From Ricinus communis (lineage: Eukaryota > Streptophyta > Magnoliopsida > Malpighiales > Euphorbiaceae): a stretch of DNA of 64,000 bases. Every line of letters begins with the position of its first letter. The first letter of the stretch is position 1. The stretch lies in NCBI RefSeq assembly GCF_019578655.1, contig NC_063256.1:33838342-33902341 (forward strand), written 5' to 3'. A model generated the notes under the pieces. That model saw only the letters and a program-made list of their open reading frames with translations, was not told the origin of the DNA and did no database searches. Positions 1-12,009 of the stretch are shown one piece after another. A program made the position numbers and the translations under genes.

Positions 1-105
1 AGTACAGAGCTCTAAAATTGTATCCGTAGTTATATAAACAGAGTCAGGTGAGGTGAATGGGGGAGATGTAAGACAACTAGTCCAAGGGAAAGATGGAGAA
101 CATAC

Positions 106-996
106 CATGAGAACTGCCTTGATATGATCTTTTGTGAGCTGAACTGAACCAACTTCAGTCTGCTCCCTCTCTAATCTCAGTAGCACATCAACAATGTCTT
201 CCAGTTCTTTATCCATCTTCCCAGGTTTAAGATGATCATCAATTATTTGTTGGAAGAAAGTATCGAGCTTATGGAAGACGTTTTCTGTCTTTGCATAATA
301 ACCAGTAAACCTGTCAATAATCCAGCCTACATGTTGGAAGTATTCATTTGCAGAAAAGCTTCCCAGCAAGGCTTCCACATCGTCAAGTAAATTTTTAAAC
401 CTATCCTTCTCAAGATCAGTTGCTTCAAAGCTTGTTCCAAAAGCCAGCCTGAATGTTATATTTGCAGTGAGAGAAAAGAACTTCTCAGTAAGATCAACAG
501 GGGTTGCAGCAGATGATGATTGAGATATTGAATCAATTAGCGCAGCAACTTCTTCGTCCCTAATGAACTGAAACGACTGCACCCTTTTTATGCTAAACAG
601 CTCATGAACGCATATTTTTCGAATCTCTCTCCAGTAATCACCGTATGGTGAAAAAGCCAGATCTAGATAATTGTATGAAAGTCTTCTAGCACCAACTAAG
701 GAAGGTCTACTGCAACAAGAAAGATCATGATTCTTCAGGACCTCTTCTGCTGCTTCAGCAGAGGAAATTACAACTGCAGGTACACCACCAAAATGAAGAA
801 GCATCACTGGACCATATTTCTTGGAGAGCTGCCATAAAGAGCGGTGGGGCAATCCTGCAAGTTGATGCAGGTTTCCTATGATTGGAAGCTTAGGAGGACC
901 TGGTGGAAGATGCTTGTTACCTCTTTTAGGTAGTAGTAAAGGTAGAAGAAGAAGAAGAAGAAGAAGTACCCACAAAGGTATGGGATAAAGAAACAT
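106..996 (-). CDS. Cytochrome P450, CYP71 family (CYP71B-like), exon 1, partial gene
   Basis: N-terminal 297 codons of a microsomal class II P450 monooxygenase. ATG is at 996-994. A leucine-rich signal anchor (residues about 8-23) leads to a basic stretch and the proline hinge PPGPP (31-35), as in ER-bound plant P450s. Downstream motifs include YGPVMLLHFG and the C-helix motif WREIRK, both typical of CYP71. The exon ends in KAVLM just before the I-helix at a GT donor (105-104), phase 0, which is near where A-type P450s carry their single intron. The I-helix oxygen-binding motif, ExxR and heme-cysteine loop lie in exon 2, beyond the left edge. The reading frame happens to stay open through the intron to base 1. 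The substrate cannot be told. A pseudogene cannot be excluded without exon 2. Confidence 0.88.
945..966. repeat. GAA/CTT microsatellite inside the P450 signal anchor
   Basis: Seven GAA units on the plus strand read as seven consecutive leucine codons (CTT) in the membrane anchor of the P450. Length changes here would lengthen or shorten the hydrophobic helix without shifting the frame. Confidence 0.9.
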
Positions 997-1660
997 TGTA
1001 GCTTTAGCTTTAATGCCAAAAAATTCTTCAGATTTTTCATCTTCAGATAACCATCATTCCTCTTTAATTAAATAACCAACCACAAGAGTCATGGAGTTAT
1101 CATTCTGGCTCTATTCAATTTTACTGTGAATATATTGACTGTTTATTACAAAGATCAATACTTGTCATATATGTCAAGATTCATTATCTTGTGGGACCTG
1201 GATTCTCTATGTCATCATCTATGCCATCATGAAATTGCATTCTGTACCGCTCTGATAGAGGCCTCAGCCTTGAAGCACTGAATCTATGGTCAGGGCCATG
1301 GCCCATATCATCCTTAGTACAATCTCAGAGCCTTTGGAAAATCTGGGCTGCTGTCCATTTTCTGAACCCTGGAGTCGTATTGGAATACTAACTTCAAAGT
1401 GACAGGACAGGCTAAAATTGATGCATGAATATTTTGTCAACCTCAGGAAAGAGAAAAGTATTTTCTTAATTTGTATGTAGCTATCTTCATTTCATGAGGT
1501 CCATAAGCAATGTTCTTCAGCTTAGGTGATTGCTTAAATAGCTAGTCAAAGTGAAGCTGTCTTCCATGTGAATAAGTCTTCTTCTTCTTCTTCTTCTTCT
1601 TCTTCTTCTTCTGTTTTGCATAAAGATTGAGACGCGTTCGAATTTGAATTTTAATTCTTA
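997..1660. other. Upstream region of the P450 gene; CTT microsatellite
   Basis: This is the presumed promoter and 5' leader of the minus-strand P450 gene. I see no coding region. A (CTT)n tract of about 12 units lies at 1577-1612. No confident TATA box could be assigned. Confidence 0.4.
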
Positions 1661-1670
1661 TATGGGGTTC

Positions 1671-1870
1671 AGTATATGTGGCTGAAAATACTAATTAAAT
1701 AAAAGGGAAAAATGATGAAAAATTCATCAGAAGAATACTAAATATATATGTGGCTGAAAATACTGATTAAGTAAAAGAGAAAAGTATAATATTTGACACT
1801 TTAATAGAAGAGATTCTAAATATATATGTGGCTGAAAATACTAATTAAATAAAAGAGAAGTATAATATTT
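1671..1870. repeat. Three tandem copies of a ~70-bp AT-rich unit
   Basis: The string ATATGTGGCTGAAAATACT recurs at about 1674, 1747 and 1823, each time followed by an A/T-rich stretch and an AAAAG(A/G)GAAA run. The second and third units also share TATAATATTTGACA. Spacing is about 73-76 bp. The array abuts the left end of the dispersed repeat at 1855-2385 and seems built partly from its terminal sequence. Confidence 0.8.
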
Positions 1871-2385
1871 GACATTTTAATACAAGAGGTTCCGTGATTT
1901 TCTTAATAACATTTTAATATTTTAATAGTTATATTGCTAGCAATTTATATTTAAATTCACTAATATCATTAATAGTTTTGACAATAGAATTTTAAATAAA
2001 GTCCGATTGCTGCAAAATCAGTCTTGTCAGATAAATAGTTATATGTAGAGTCTCTAATTTTATTAGATCATCCACAATCAGAATTGACTGTAATTAAAGA
2101 AAAATCAAATTGTGATATATTTTCTCTTTAATTTTTCTATATAAACTTTATAAAATTGACATGGCTAGTCTTAAATGAAAGTTAAATTGATAACAAATGA
2201 AATTGTAGTAAATTACAAGTAATTGATATTGAATAAATAAGCTACAACTATTGAGTTCACTAATATCACTGAATTTTGATATAAATTATTAATGGTTTAA
2301 TTTTTAAAATATTAATATATTATAAAAAAAAGATAAAAAAGATAAACCATGTTATCAAATTTTATATTTTTCCCTAAATAAAATG
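1855..2385. mobile_element. Dispersed non-coding repeat, copy 1 (MITE-like)
   Basis: About 530 bp of AT-rich sequence closely resembles 52220-52735 in the same orientation. Both share the order GTGATTTTCTT, AGCAATTT, TAATAGTTTTGA, TATAAAATTGACATGG and a right end near CAAATTTTATA. The ends look like imperfect inverted copies: left GAAGTATAATATTTGACA against the reverse complement of the right end, AAAATATAAAATTTGATAA. That suggests a non-autonomous TIR element. No coding capacity is visible. Confidence 0.65.
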
Positions 2386-3680
2386 AGTTTGCTTAAACAA
2401 CTATGACCTCCAAAATGGCCCATCCTCCAATTTGAAGAAAGGCATGAAATGCACGATGATAAAGAGAGGAAAGCACCGAGAGAGATAAGACAAATTTTTT
2501 TTTTTTATTGTCATATGATATAATATTGTGGCCTACAAATAAATTTTTGGTGCCTAATAAAAATATATGGAGGCCCATAAGTGTAAGTTTATAATAATTT
2601 ATTTTATTTAATTAATTGAATAATTTAAATAAATAAATAAATAATTAATTAATTAATAATTTAAAGTAAATATTTAACAAATTTAGCGCGTGAAAGAAGA
2701 GGTTGAAAAAATTATGCAAAAAATATTTCCATTATGTACTCCAACTCCTCGAGTAAAAAAAGATAATGGGATTCTATAGAAATCTTTAAAAAAAACGAAA
2801 TTTAAAGATTTCTATAAAAACAAAGGCAAACCTAATAGAAAGAGCAATCAATATTTAAATTAATAACAACAACACTTAATAAATACTACTTAAAGATAAA
2901 TTCTCTGTAAATATTTTTCTTAATTAATAGAAAATTACTGTTAAAGTTCAATTTCTTCTATTTATTTGTTCATACTTTATTTTAAACCCCAGTTGTTTTA
3001 TGCTTCTAAATCTTGAACAAAGTGATTCACAGATGTAAGAGCATTTTAATAAACTTTTAAATTAGTTTTTTTCTTAATTATAGATCGTATTGTTCAATAT
3101 ATAAATGTAAGAACATCACAGTTAATTTTTAAATTATTTTATTTTTCTATTATAAGGAATATATTTAAGAATTAGGATTTGAAAATTTTTAATTTATCCT
3201 CATTTTTTAAATTTTTTTTAAAATCACATTTTTTTCTCATTAAATTCAAGGAGAAAAATGATCTTTAGGATTTGAAGTATTCTACAATGTATACATTTAG
3301 GGTCTATAAATTTTAAAAATTTCATCATTTAGATTAAATATAAAAAAAATAATGATAAAAGCAAAGGATAAATTTTAGGATAATTTAAATTTATCATAAA
3401 TAATATTTTAATAAAAATATATTATAACAATTCATTATTTTATTAAAATAATTGAAATTTTTTACTTTCTACTAAAAAACCGAGAAATTCTAACAGATAT
3501 ATTTTTTTAAATTTATACATTTAGACTTTCTTTTTGTTTATGAAACGATAAATTTATAAAATTAATAAAAAAATTTATTTAAAATTTCTCACTTCAAACA
3601 ACCGTTAAATAAGTTCTCTATAGTGTATATATATATATATATATATATTCTGAAGTTTAAATTTTTTTGATACATATGCT
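2386..3680. other. AT-rich intergenic DNA, no gene seen
   Basis: Low-complexity AT-rich DNA with homopolymers and a (TA)n tract at about 3628-3648. No reading frame with recognisable similarity was found. Confidence 0.5.
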
Positions 3681-3689
3681 TGTTTCACA

Positions 3690-4300
3690 TAGAATTAAAA
3701 TGTATGTGTACTTTTATAGTTTTTTTTATTAATTTATTGATTAATAAGTTACATTCCTAATTAAACACTAATTATAATTATAAGAAATAGTATATCAGTT
3801 ATAATTTAATATTATATTATCTAATAAATAGTTTCCTAATCAAATGATGATACTAATTATATCCTGAAAAATAACATATTAATTATATTTTAATATTGTA
3901 CGAACTAATAAACTATTTTTTTAATTAGATAATAATTTAAAATCTAAAAAATAACATCTTAAATTATATTTTTAATATTATATTTAGTAATAAATTAATT
4001 TTTAATTATATAATAAATTTTAGTCTTAAAAATAGTAATATCAATTATAGTATTAATTTATATTATATTAAAATTAATTAATATATATTTTTAAAATTAT
4101 TTTTATACTATTACATTAATAAAATTTTAAAATTTTAAGAAAATCAAGAAAGATATTTAAAAATAGCTACTTTGCTAATTTTTAAATATTATAAATTAAT
4201 GTTAAATATTATAAATTTTATTAAATTATATCTATCAATTTAATTTTATAATCATTTAATAATAGCAATTGTTGAACATACGGGTAAATGACTAGTTATA
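3690..4300. repeat. Left arm of a large inverted repeat (foldback)
   Basis: This stretch matches the reverse complement of about 5310-5950. The match begins in a block like TTATTGATTAATAAGTTA (3735 region; complement at about 5845-5865). It runs through AATAGTAATATCAATTATA and TAATAAAATTTTAAAATTTTA and ends near TTAAATTATATCTATCA at about 4225-4240. Similarity is clear by eye over about 550-600 bp, with indels. The arm is non-coding and about 85% A+T. Confidence 0.75.
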
Positions 4301-4485
4301 AATAAAATACCATTAAGTTTGCAATCTTCTCAAATCGAATTTAAGCTCAAATTTAAGTATTTAAATTCGAGGTTAGTGAAGGTAAATCAATCTTAAAGAA
4401 CTTATGCTTGATATAATTTTTAAACACTCCAAAATATAAAGTATTTTTAATTTTTTTGTTGAGATATAAGACATATTTAAATTTA

Positions 4486-5257
4486 GGAGTAATTACTATT
4501 TGTTTCCTATATTTTTTCATATTATATTAGTTATCCCCTGACATTTGAAAAATATATATTTTCATTCTTTTATTTTGCAATGCTATACTAAAAAAAATTT
4601 TCGTTAGAATTTTTGTTAGGGAATCGTTAATTAGGTTTGGTTTTATACTATTTACCCTTTAATTTTTTTTATGTAATATATAAATTGCTTCCTATATTTT
4701 ACTCATTGCACTAAAATTTTCTTGCATTTTGAAAGTCAATGTAATTAAGGATCTAAATTGATAAAAAATATAATTTAATCCTCAAACTTCTTATTAAAAT
4801 TATAATTATACTGTAACAAAATTAATAATACCAACACTATCTATTTTATTTTAACAATTTGAAATTAAATTATATAAATTTTTAATATTTTAATTAATAT
4901 AGGTACTTTTAAAATATTTAAATTTTACTAGAATTTAGCTATGATAAAAATTAGAGTAATTAAATAACACTAATTAATTATTTTTGTTACAAATACTAAA
5001 ATTAATTTTCGTATAAAAATTAGATATGAGGGTTTAGTATAATAAATAAACTATAAAATATTATTTTTATATTACACTAAAAATCAACGGACAAACAGTA
5101 TAAAACTAAACCTAGTTAACAATTGTTTAACTGAAATTTTAACAAAAGAGATTTTTAATATAAAATTATAAAATATAAGGATGAAAAAATATATCTTTAA
5201 ATATGAGGAGATAACTAGTATAATATGGATAAATACAGGAATAAATAATAATTACTC
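4486..5257. mobile_element. Mutator-like miniature element (MULE-MITE) with 10-bp target duplication
   Basis: The element is 772 bp with terminal inverted repeats of about 190 bp. The left end GAGTAATTACTATTT pairs with the right end, whose reverse complement is GAGTAATTATTATTT. Similarity continues through the AGTTATC and TAGGTTTRGTTTTATACT blocks. It is flanked by identical 10-bp direct repeats TTTAAATTTA at 4476-4485 and 5258-5267. Long TIRs with 9-11 bp target duplications are characteristic of Mutator-like elements. It has no coding capacity. It sits in the loop of the larger inverted repeat, so it inserted later. Confidence 0.8.
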
Positions 5258-5309
5258 TTTAAATTTATTATTGGGAGTTGAAATTTCAATTTAATTATTA
5301 TTAGTAGTT

Positions 5310-5950
5310 TACTCATGCGTTGCACGACCGTTATTATTATTTTGATTATAAATCAAACTGATAGATATAATTTAATAAAAATATTAATTTATAATATTAA
5401 TTAATAATATTTTAAAAATAATAATAAAATAACTATTCTTAAATGTTCTTTTTAATTTTTTTTAAAATTTTAAAATTTTATTAGTATAATAATATAAAAT
5501 ATTCTAAAAATAATTATTAATTAATTCTAGTATTATATGAATTAATGATATTATATAATTGATATTACTATTTTTAAATTAAAAATTCATCATATAGTAA
5601 AAAATAATAATTATTAAAAATATAATTAAGATATTATTTTATACAATTAGAATTATTATCCAATTAAAAAACTAATTTATTAGTTAATATAATATTAAAA
5701 TTTAATTAATAATATTATTTTTTTAAATAAAATTAATATTATTATATGATTAAAGAATTATTTATTAGTTAATATAATATTAAAATAAAATTAACTCTTA
5801 TTTTTTAGAATTAAAATTGATATTTAATTAGAAATATAACTTATTAATCAATAAATTAATTAAAAAACTATAAAATCATATATTAACTTGAATTATATAT
5901 ATAATAAATAAGTACACATCAAAATAAATAAATATACATATTAAAATAAA
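5310..5950. repeat. Right arm of the large inverted repeat (foldback)
   Basis: Reverse-complement partner of 3690-4300. The inner boundary lies near the GTTGCACGACC motif (about 5317-5330) and the outer boundary near 5880-5950. The non-MULE loop sequence is only about 230 bp (4300-4475 and 5268-5310). The structure therefore looks like one foldback element later split by the MULE insertion. Confidence 0.75.
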
Positions 5951-6321
5951 AATTTTATGTGTCAAAAATTAAATACACATGTTAAAAGATTTAGATATTA
6001 AAAATTAATATGTATAAATTGTTTAATTTATTTATAAAGTACTTTTATCAATTTAAATTTTTAAAAATATCAATTTATCTATTTTTTTGAAAAATAACTT
6101 TTAAAAGTTAAAAAATAAAATTAAAACTGAAAAAAAACCAATTTTTCCTACCTCAATCACAATCGAAAACCACCCGAATACCTCATAATAGTGCTTACAG
6201 CAAAACCCATATGCCAGTCGCCACCAACAAAAATAAACCATAGCCTGAATCAAACAAAAAAGCACTCTAATTTCAAACAAGAAACACTCTTGCAAAAGCT
6301 TCTTTGATTGTGTTATCTTCT
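5951..6321. other. Upstream region of the THA8-like gene
   Basis: AT-rich flank falling to more balanced composition after about 6120. This is the presumed promoter and leader of the plus-strand PPR gene. No clear core promoter element was identified. Confidence 0.35.
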
Positions 6322-8969
6322 ATGTGGCGTTTCATTTCAAATCTTGTACACACAACTAATAAAATCACTTCACTTTCTTCAACTAGTGATCGATTTTTCT
6401 CTAAAATCGCTTGCATAACAAAGCACCAAAACACAAAGCAACAGCAACATTATTTGTTTAGTTTTTGGCGATATTTTATTTCTAATTCGTCGTCTAAACC
6501 CAGTTTATCAATATGGAGGCGAAAGAAGGAGATGGGTAAAGAGGGTTTGATTGTGGCCAAAGAGCTTAAAAGACTACAGTCCAATCCGGTTCGGCTTGAT
6601 CGGTTCATTAAGTCGCATGTTTCTCGCTTGCTCAAATCTGATCTTGTCTCCGTCCTTGCTGAGTTTCAAAGGCAAGACCAGGTTTTTCTTTGTATGAAGG
6701 TTCGTTTTTTTTTTTTATAAAAAAAAATTAGTTTAGTTTTTAGTTGTTAAATTTTATGTTGTTTGGTTGCTGGGAAAGTTTTAGGGGAGATAAGAAATAA
6801 ATTTGAGATTCTTTAGGCTTCTGCAGATTTGGGTAGTCTGTAATCGTTTGAAAGTTTCGCAGAATTTTAATATATGATTGCTGTATCATGAAATTGTTAA
6901 TTTCTTAAAAAGAAAAAAAAAAAAAATTCTCTTAAGTTTTTAACGAGGCATTATGGGTTATTCTGGTTAAGTACAAGTTTCGGCAAATTTTCTTGGCAAC
7001 CAAACTGAAAAGCTTTTGAAGAATTATTAGAATGGGAAATTGATCATGTTGGATTCGTATTGTTCATTAACTTTTGTCTTGGTATTAACGATTATGGACT
7101 GAGATAGAAGTGGAGGGATCCTTATGTGAAATGCATTGCCTTGGAATTTGTCATTCCCAATTGAATTGTTTTTTGTGTTTTTTAGATTCTAGTTTCTGTA
7201 TTTTATCTGTTCATTTTGATATCAAATCTCTTTTAATAATGCGCCCAATCTGCTGCTATTTAGATCTATATCTTTCTAGAGCTGAGAAATATATGAAGTA
7301 CCTAGAAAGACTTTAACTCGCTGACAGAAATTATTAGGCCTATTATTGAGAAATAGTCTAAGATAAAACTTTTGATGAATAGGAGACTGCAATTTAAGTT
7401 TCATGTTGTTCATTACTTTAAGAAATACTCTACCAAGGAATTGTGTTGGATTTCTCATTTAATTTTTGGTTGTTAATTGAGATTTTATTAGATATTGTTA
7501 ACTAATTTTAAAAATCCTAGTGCTTACGGATTGCTAGTTTAGAGCTCAATGCTATTTTAAATGACAATAGAGTATATCTAATATATTTAAAATTTATCAA
7601 ACATTATATAAAAATGTCCGAGGCTGTGATTTTGAACCTGAGATGCTTTTTCAACATGTTATGAACTGTTGAAGGGCAATGAACAGTTTATAAGATGGAT
7701 GACTAATAGATTGAAGGGGAAAATCAGAAGTTTCATTTTGTGGAAACATTTTTGGAGTATGCTGTTCTTTCCAGTTGAGCAGATTTAAGGAAATATATAT
7801 GTTTCGCCAATTCCTACTAATCTGGATTGAGACATTATTAGCTTTAATGAGCTATGTTGTTGAGGTTCTAGAAAAATGCTAAGGGACGGCCTTCCCTCTC
7901 TTCCTAATTACTTAGTTTGAATTGTGGTGAGCATTTAGTATTTGATCTGAAATAGAAAAAACAAGTGGTGACCACACAGCATAGCATAATCCATTTAGTA
8001 CTTATTTTAATAGGTGGCTCCTGTAACTTGGCTAGTTGAGACATGTAGTTTGAACTCCAGCATCTTTGGATCTGGTATTACTTCTCTGTTGTCTATCGAT
8101 AATTGAATGCTCAAGTGAGATTCTTAACCTTAGGAATGACATTTATTTTTGGACTGCTAACTCTGTAGCTGTACAGCTACAGAAAGGATGATGAAAAAAT
8201 TTACCATTCTACTCTCCTGGTATGATCCTGATGAGCTACTTCTTGTATTTATATTCACAATGTTATTTGAACACTCACAACACTTCATGAGTTGTGTATT
8301 TCTTAGCCTAATGTGTGTGCTGATTATTGAGCAGGTAGGATCAAAATGGTGTTTCATTGCAATTTACAATTGATGAACGAATGAGTTTTTGTTTCTTTCT
8401 GTCAGTACATATGTATGTTGGGGGTACTTCTGTGGTGATTGTTTTGGCTCCTTTACTTTAAGGGACAAATACACAATCCGGCATGTGGTTTTTCAGTAAT
8501 TTCCTGCTCTCTCCTTTTTGGTACATCCAATATTCATTCAGCATCATTTTATGTTTAGTTATATGATGTAGTGCGCAAAGAAATATGGTATCGGCCAGAC
8601 ATGTTCTTCTATAGGGACATGCTTATGATGCTTGCAAGAAACAAAAAGGTTGATGAAGTGAAGCTGGTTTGGCAAGATTTGAAGAGAGAGGGAGTGTTGT
8701 TTGATCAACATACCTTCGGGGACATCATCAGGGCCTTCTTAGACAGTGAGTTGCCATCAGAAGCAATGGACATTTATGAGGAGATGAGACAATCTCCAGA
8801 GATTCCATTATCTTTGCCTTTTCGAGTGATCTTGAAAGGGCTTCTTCCATACCCAGATTTGAGGGAGAAGGTCAAAGATGATTTCTTAGAGCTTTTTCCG
8901 AACATGACCGTATATGACCCAGCTGAAGACTTGTTTGAAGATCGAGAAATGGAGAGCGAAGATGATTAG
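6322..8969 (+). CDS. Short pentatricopeptide repeat protein, THA8-like
   Basis: Two exons: 6322-6699 and 8559-8969 (stop TAG), joined in phase 0, giving 262 aa. The first ATG (6322) starts a Ser/Arg-rich, acid-poor N terminus of about 70 residues that looks like an organelle targeting peptide. Exon 1 ends QRQDQVFLCMK before a GT donor. Exon 2 starts LYDVVRKEIWYRPD after the TTTAG acceptor at 8554-8558. A more 3' AG at 8570-8571 would break the frame. Two clear PPR motifs follow (about 139-173 and 174-209), then a conserved tail, LLPYPDLREKVKDDFLELFP, and an acidic C terminus. This architecture is that of the small THA8/THA8-like family. THA8 supports splicing of chloroplast group II introns; the exact RNA target here cannot be inferred. 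Confidence 0.85.
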
Positions 8970-9412
8970 AAGGCGATAGATGTTCATTTATTAGTGACAG
9001 ATAATGCTTGCTTCTGCAGATTTTAACTAACTGCAACAGCTGGAAGACGTGGATGCCGACATAATGTTGAGCTCATGGTCCTTCGTGATTCTATTGAATT
9101 GACTGGATGATGCCTCCAACTTTGGAGCTTTGCATGCAATGCAATTTTTCCCTTTGTCGCGCATACAATTATGCCTTGATAAAAAGCATCGCATAGTGCC
9201 TAGGATGTAGTTTATTGTCAAGTTGGGAAGGAAGTGCTTGCTATGCCAAAAATATGAGGTATTCAGAAATTCATAGACTTTACCCACTCAGTTTTTTCTA
9301 TCCTAACATCTATATGTTAAAGGGAAGTTAATATCAGCATTTCTTACATGTGCCATTCTGTCTCAAAGGTTTATATATTCATCTTAAGCTGTATCTTTTA
9401 TGGCTTTATGGT
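8970..9412 (+). other. 3' flank of the THA8-like gene
   Basis: Probable 3' UTR and downstream flank. No coding frame was recognised; the open minus-strand frame at 9027-9287 has no recognisable similarity. Confidence 0.35.
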
Positions 9413-9590
9413 GTAGTGAGCCTTGGTGCAATGATGAGGTTGTTTCATTTTCACTAGGAGATCGCAGGCTCAAAGTCCCAATTAGAAAACAAGCTCCTCC
9501 ATTGTGCCTTGTAGATCATGGCTTAAAGCACAAAAACAGTCTCCCTGTATTGCAGGAGGAATAGAACTCTCCCTAGATTCTATAACATAT
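9413..9590 (+). mobile_element. SINE, Au-like (tRNA-derived), degraded
   Basis: The sequence starts GTGTAGTGAGCCTTGGTGCAA, which resembles the tRNA-related head of plant Au-type SINEs. It contains a box A-like TGGTGCAATGATGA and a box B-like AGGCTCAAAGTCCC preceded by an AGGAGATCGC block (the usual 'GAGGTCACGGGTTCGAGTC' region). After a roughly 50-bp unmatched stretch comes AAACAGTCTCCCTG and ATTGCAGG, matching the 'AAACAGCCTC...GCAGG' part of the family. The 3' part is lost. The family comparison is from memory. Confidence 0.65.
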
Positions 9591-11999
9591 TAGGATATAC
9601 ATGGGCCAGTTCTTTTGCTTCCTGGTTGCTGATTCTATGTTTCTCTTCTGTATGCATACATCCTATTGATTCCCATCTATAGTGCAAGACATGGAAGGGA
9701 AGCAAATATCCTTAGAACAGAGTAATATTCTTATATAATTTGTAATAATAATTGAGAAACTTTAAAAGATTGCTTCTTTCTTTTCTAATCATGATAACTG
9801 GTAATATCCTGTTTCTCACATTCATGCAAATATGATGTCATCTGCAAAGTTACAAAACAAGCATGGCACAGTAGAGGAAAGGATATTAGTTGGATGGACG
9901 CACTCTTGTCAGAAATTCATTGTACATGGCCAGCTACATGAACTTCTGCATTCTGGCACTAATATATATCTTTTGCATAGACTATTATTTTAATCTTAAA
10001 TAAACATAGAACATGCTTAAGGGTATTTACCAAAAATATTAAAAGCTTAGAGTTGGGTACGGATTTATCCCTTATGAAAATTCAACAATTAATTTCTATC
10101 TTTAGATATTTAGACAAGGTAAAGTTTCTTGACAACAACATTGCACTTGATATTGTTGCATATAGTTATCGTTGGAATTTTCTTAAGTTGCCCTAATGAT
10201 GCTATGGTGTACCATTTTCATCTTTGTTAATAGATGAGTGCTTCTCTTGGCTCATCTTTATTCTTCCTCTTTGAGAGAGGAAAAAGAAAATCTATACAAG
10301 CGCGAAGAAATAGGAGGATTCGAATTGGAGGAGTTATAGCATTGTCAATTTGAACATAACGGCAAGGTCGATTGAAATTGGATGATCTTCCATTGTAGGA
10401 ATGTTAATTTGAAATTTTCTGCCATTACCATCTTCATCTTTCCATTTTAATTTCTTTTAAACAAAAACAATTTTGTTTTTAAAATTTCTTAATTTCTTTT
10501 TTATTATTATATTCAACAACACCTACATTGCTCAAACTAATCAGTTGTTTTTAGTAATGCACCAAAACACAAAGTTGGAACATCCAATTGAACCATAATG
10601 AAACTCAAAGGTCCAATTGCATAAATCTGCAAACTTCAGGGGTCCATTTTATGTATTTAGCCTGACATATTCCAGTTTAGTTCTTGCATGCATCAATTAT
10701 AATATAAGCCAGCAAGGCAATGTCCCAATGACTTTGATGGTAAGTGCTTTCCTAAGCTTGCAAGTTGCAACCACCCAGCTAACCCTTCTCTCCGACATAA
10801 TATTTTAAAATATGTTTTACTTGTTCAAGCTCAAAACATTTAAAAAACTCTATTCTAGAGCAATGATTTTTAATTGGTACAATTAAATTCTTGTAAGATA
10901 ATTATAATTAAATGAAATCATTTTTTAGTCTTTCTACAATAATTTTTTTTGTAGTTAATATAAAAAATCTAATTCAATTAGAAAAAACTACAGAAAATCT
11001 AATGGGTAAAATTTAAAAAACTATAATGTGATTTGACGCTTTTCTATTTTAGAGACGAAAATATTTTTTGCATCAGAGGAGTACTAAGTATTTGCTTTAA
11101 CTTTTTAAGATACATATTTATATTTTTATCATTTATTACATAGTTTTGCACGAGTATTACGTACTTTTTCACTAAATTATGATTTTATAAGTAACAATAC
11201 TTAATAATGCATCATAAAATATATTAAAATTTTATTTTAAAAAACTTGTTTCTTAAATTTAATTTAATTAAATAATATATATTTTAATAATTTCTTATAA
11301 TCACAAAATATCTAATTGGATGTTAAATTAAATTTATATTTCTATTAATATTTACAATTTAAAAGTGAGAAAAATATCGAATATATATAAAAAATGCTAC
11401 ACAAAACACGTTACTTCTTTGATATAAAAAATATCGTAAGTGTCAAACTATAGGGTAGTTTTTCTAAACTTTACCCAAATCTTATTATAATAAATCTCAT
11501 AGAATTGCAATGCTTAATTAAAAATTATTATTCTTGTAATATAGTTGTATGAAGGAGAGAATTTAATAGAGAGTCTTTGAAAATTATGATGAGAGAGAAA
11601 ATTTGACATATAGATGATTATCTTTATTGTTTTTGAGACTCACTTCTATTCTTTTTGTCTATACCATTTTGATCCTGATTTACTAAAGTTCTTCTTTTTA
11701 CAAAGTAAAATGTAGCATTTGTATTTGCCTCTCCTATTTATTTCCTATTTAATATCTTACAATGTTAGTGTGATTCTTTTATATTTATCATTTCTTCTTT
11801 TGTACTTTTTACCCTCTTCGTTTTTCTCCTTTTACCCTTGCTTTTTTGTCCTTTTCACTTTATTCCTTGTACTTACTTTTGCTATGTAAGTAGAATATAT
11901 GCAAGTTGATTAACTAGGGATTTAACACCTCATAGAACAAACTAGAAATCTTAACAGATCCAACATTAGACCATACAATCAACAATTATGGAGATGATA
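9591..11999. other. Intergenic DNA, no gene seen
   Basis: Non-coding as far as I can see. It is increasingly AT-rich after 10800. A TTGCACGAGTATTACG string near 11150 resembles the GTTGCACGAC motif at the inner edge of the 5310-5950 arm. Confidence 0.4.
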
Positions 12000-12009
12000 A
12001 GCGAATTCC

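Noticed and set aside
8157..8373. Short open frames on both strands in the THA8-like intron
   Set aside because: Located between two exons that splice in frame; no similarity and weak coding character.
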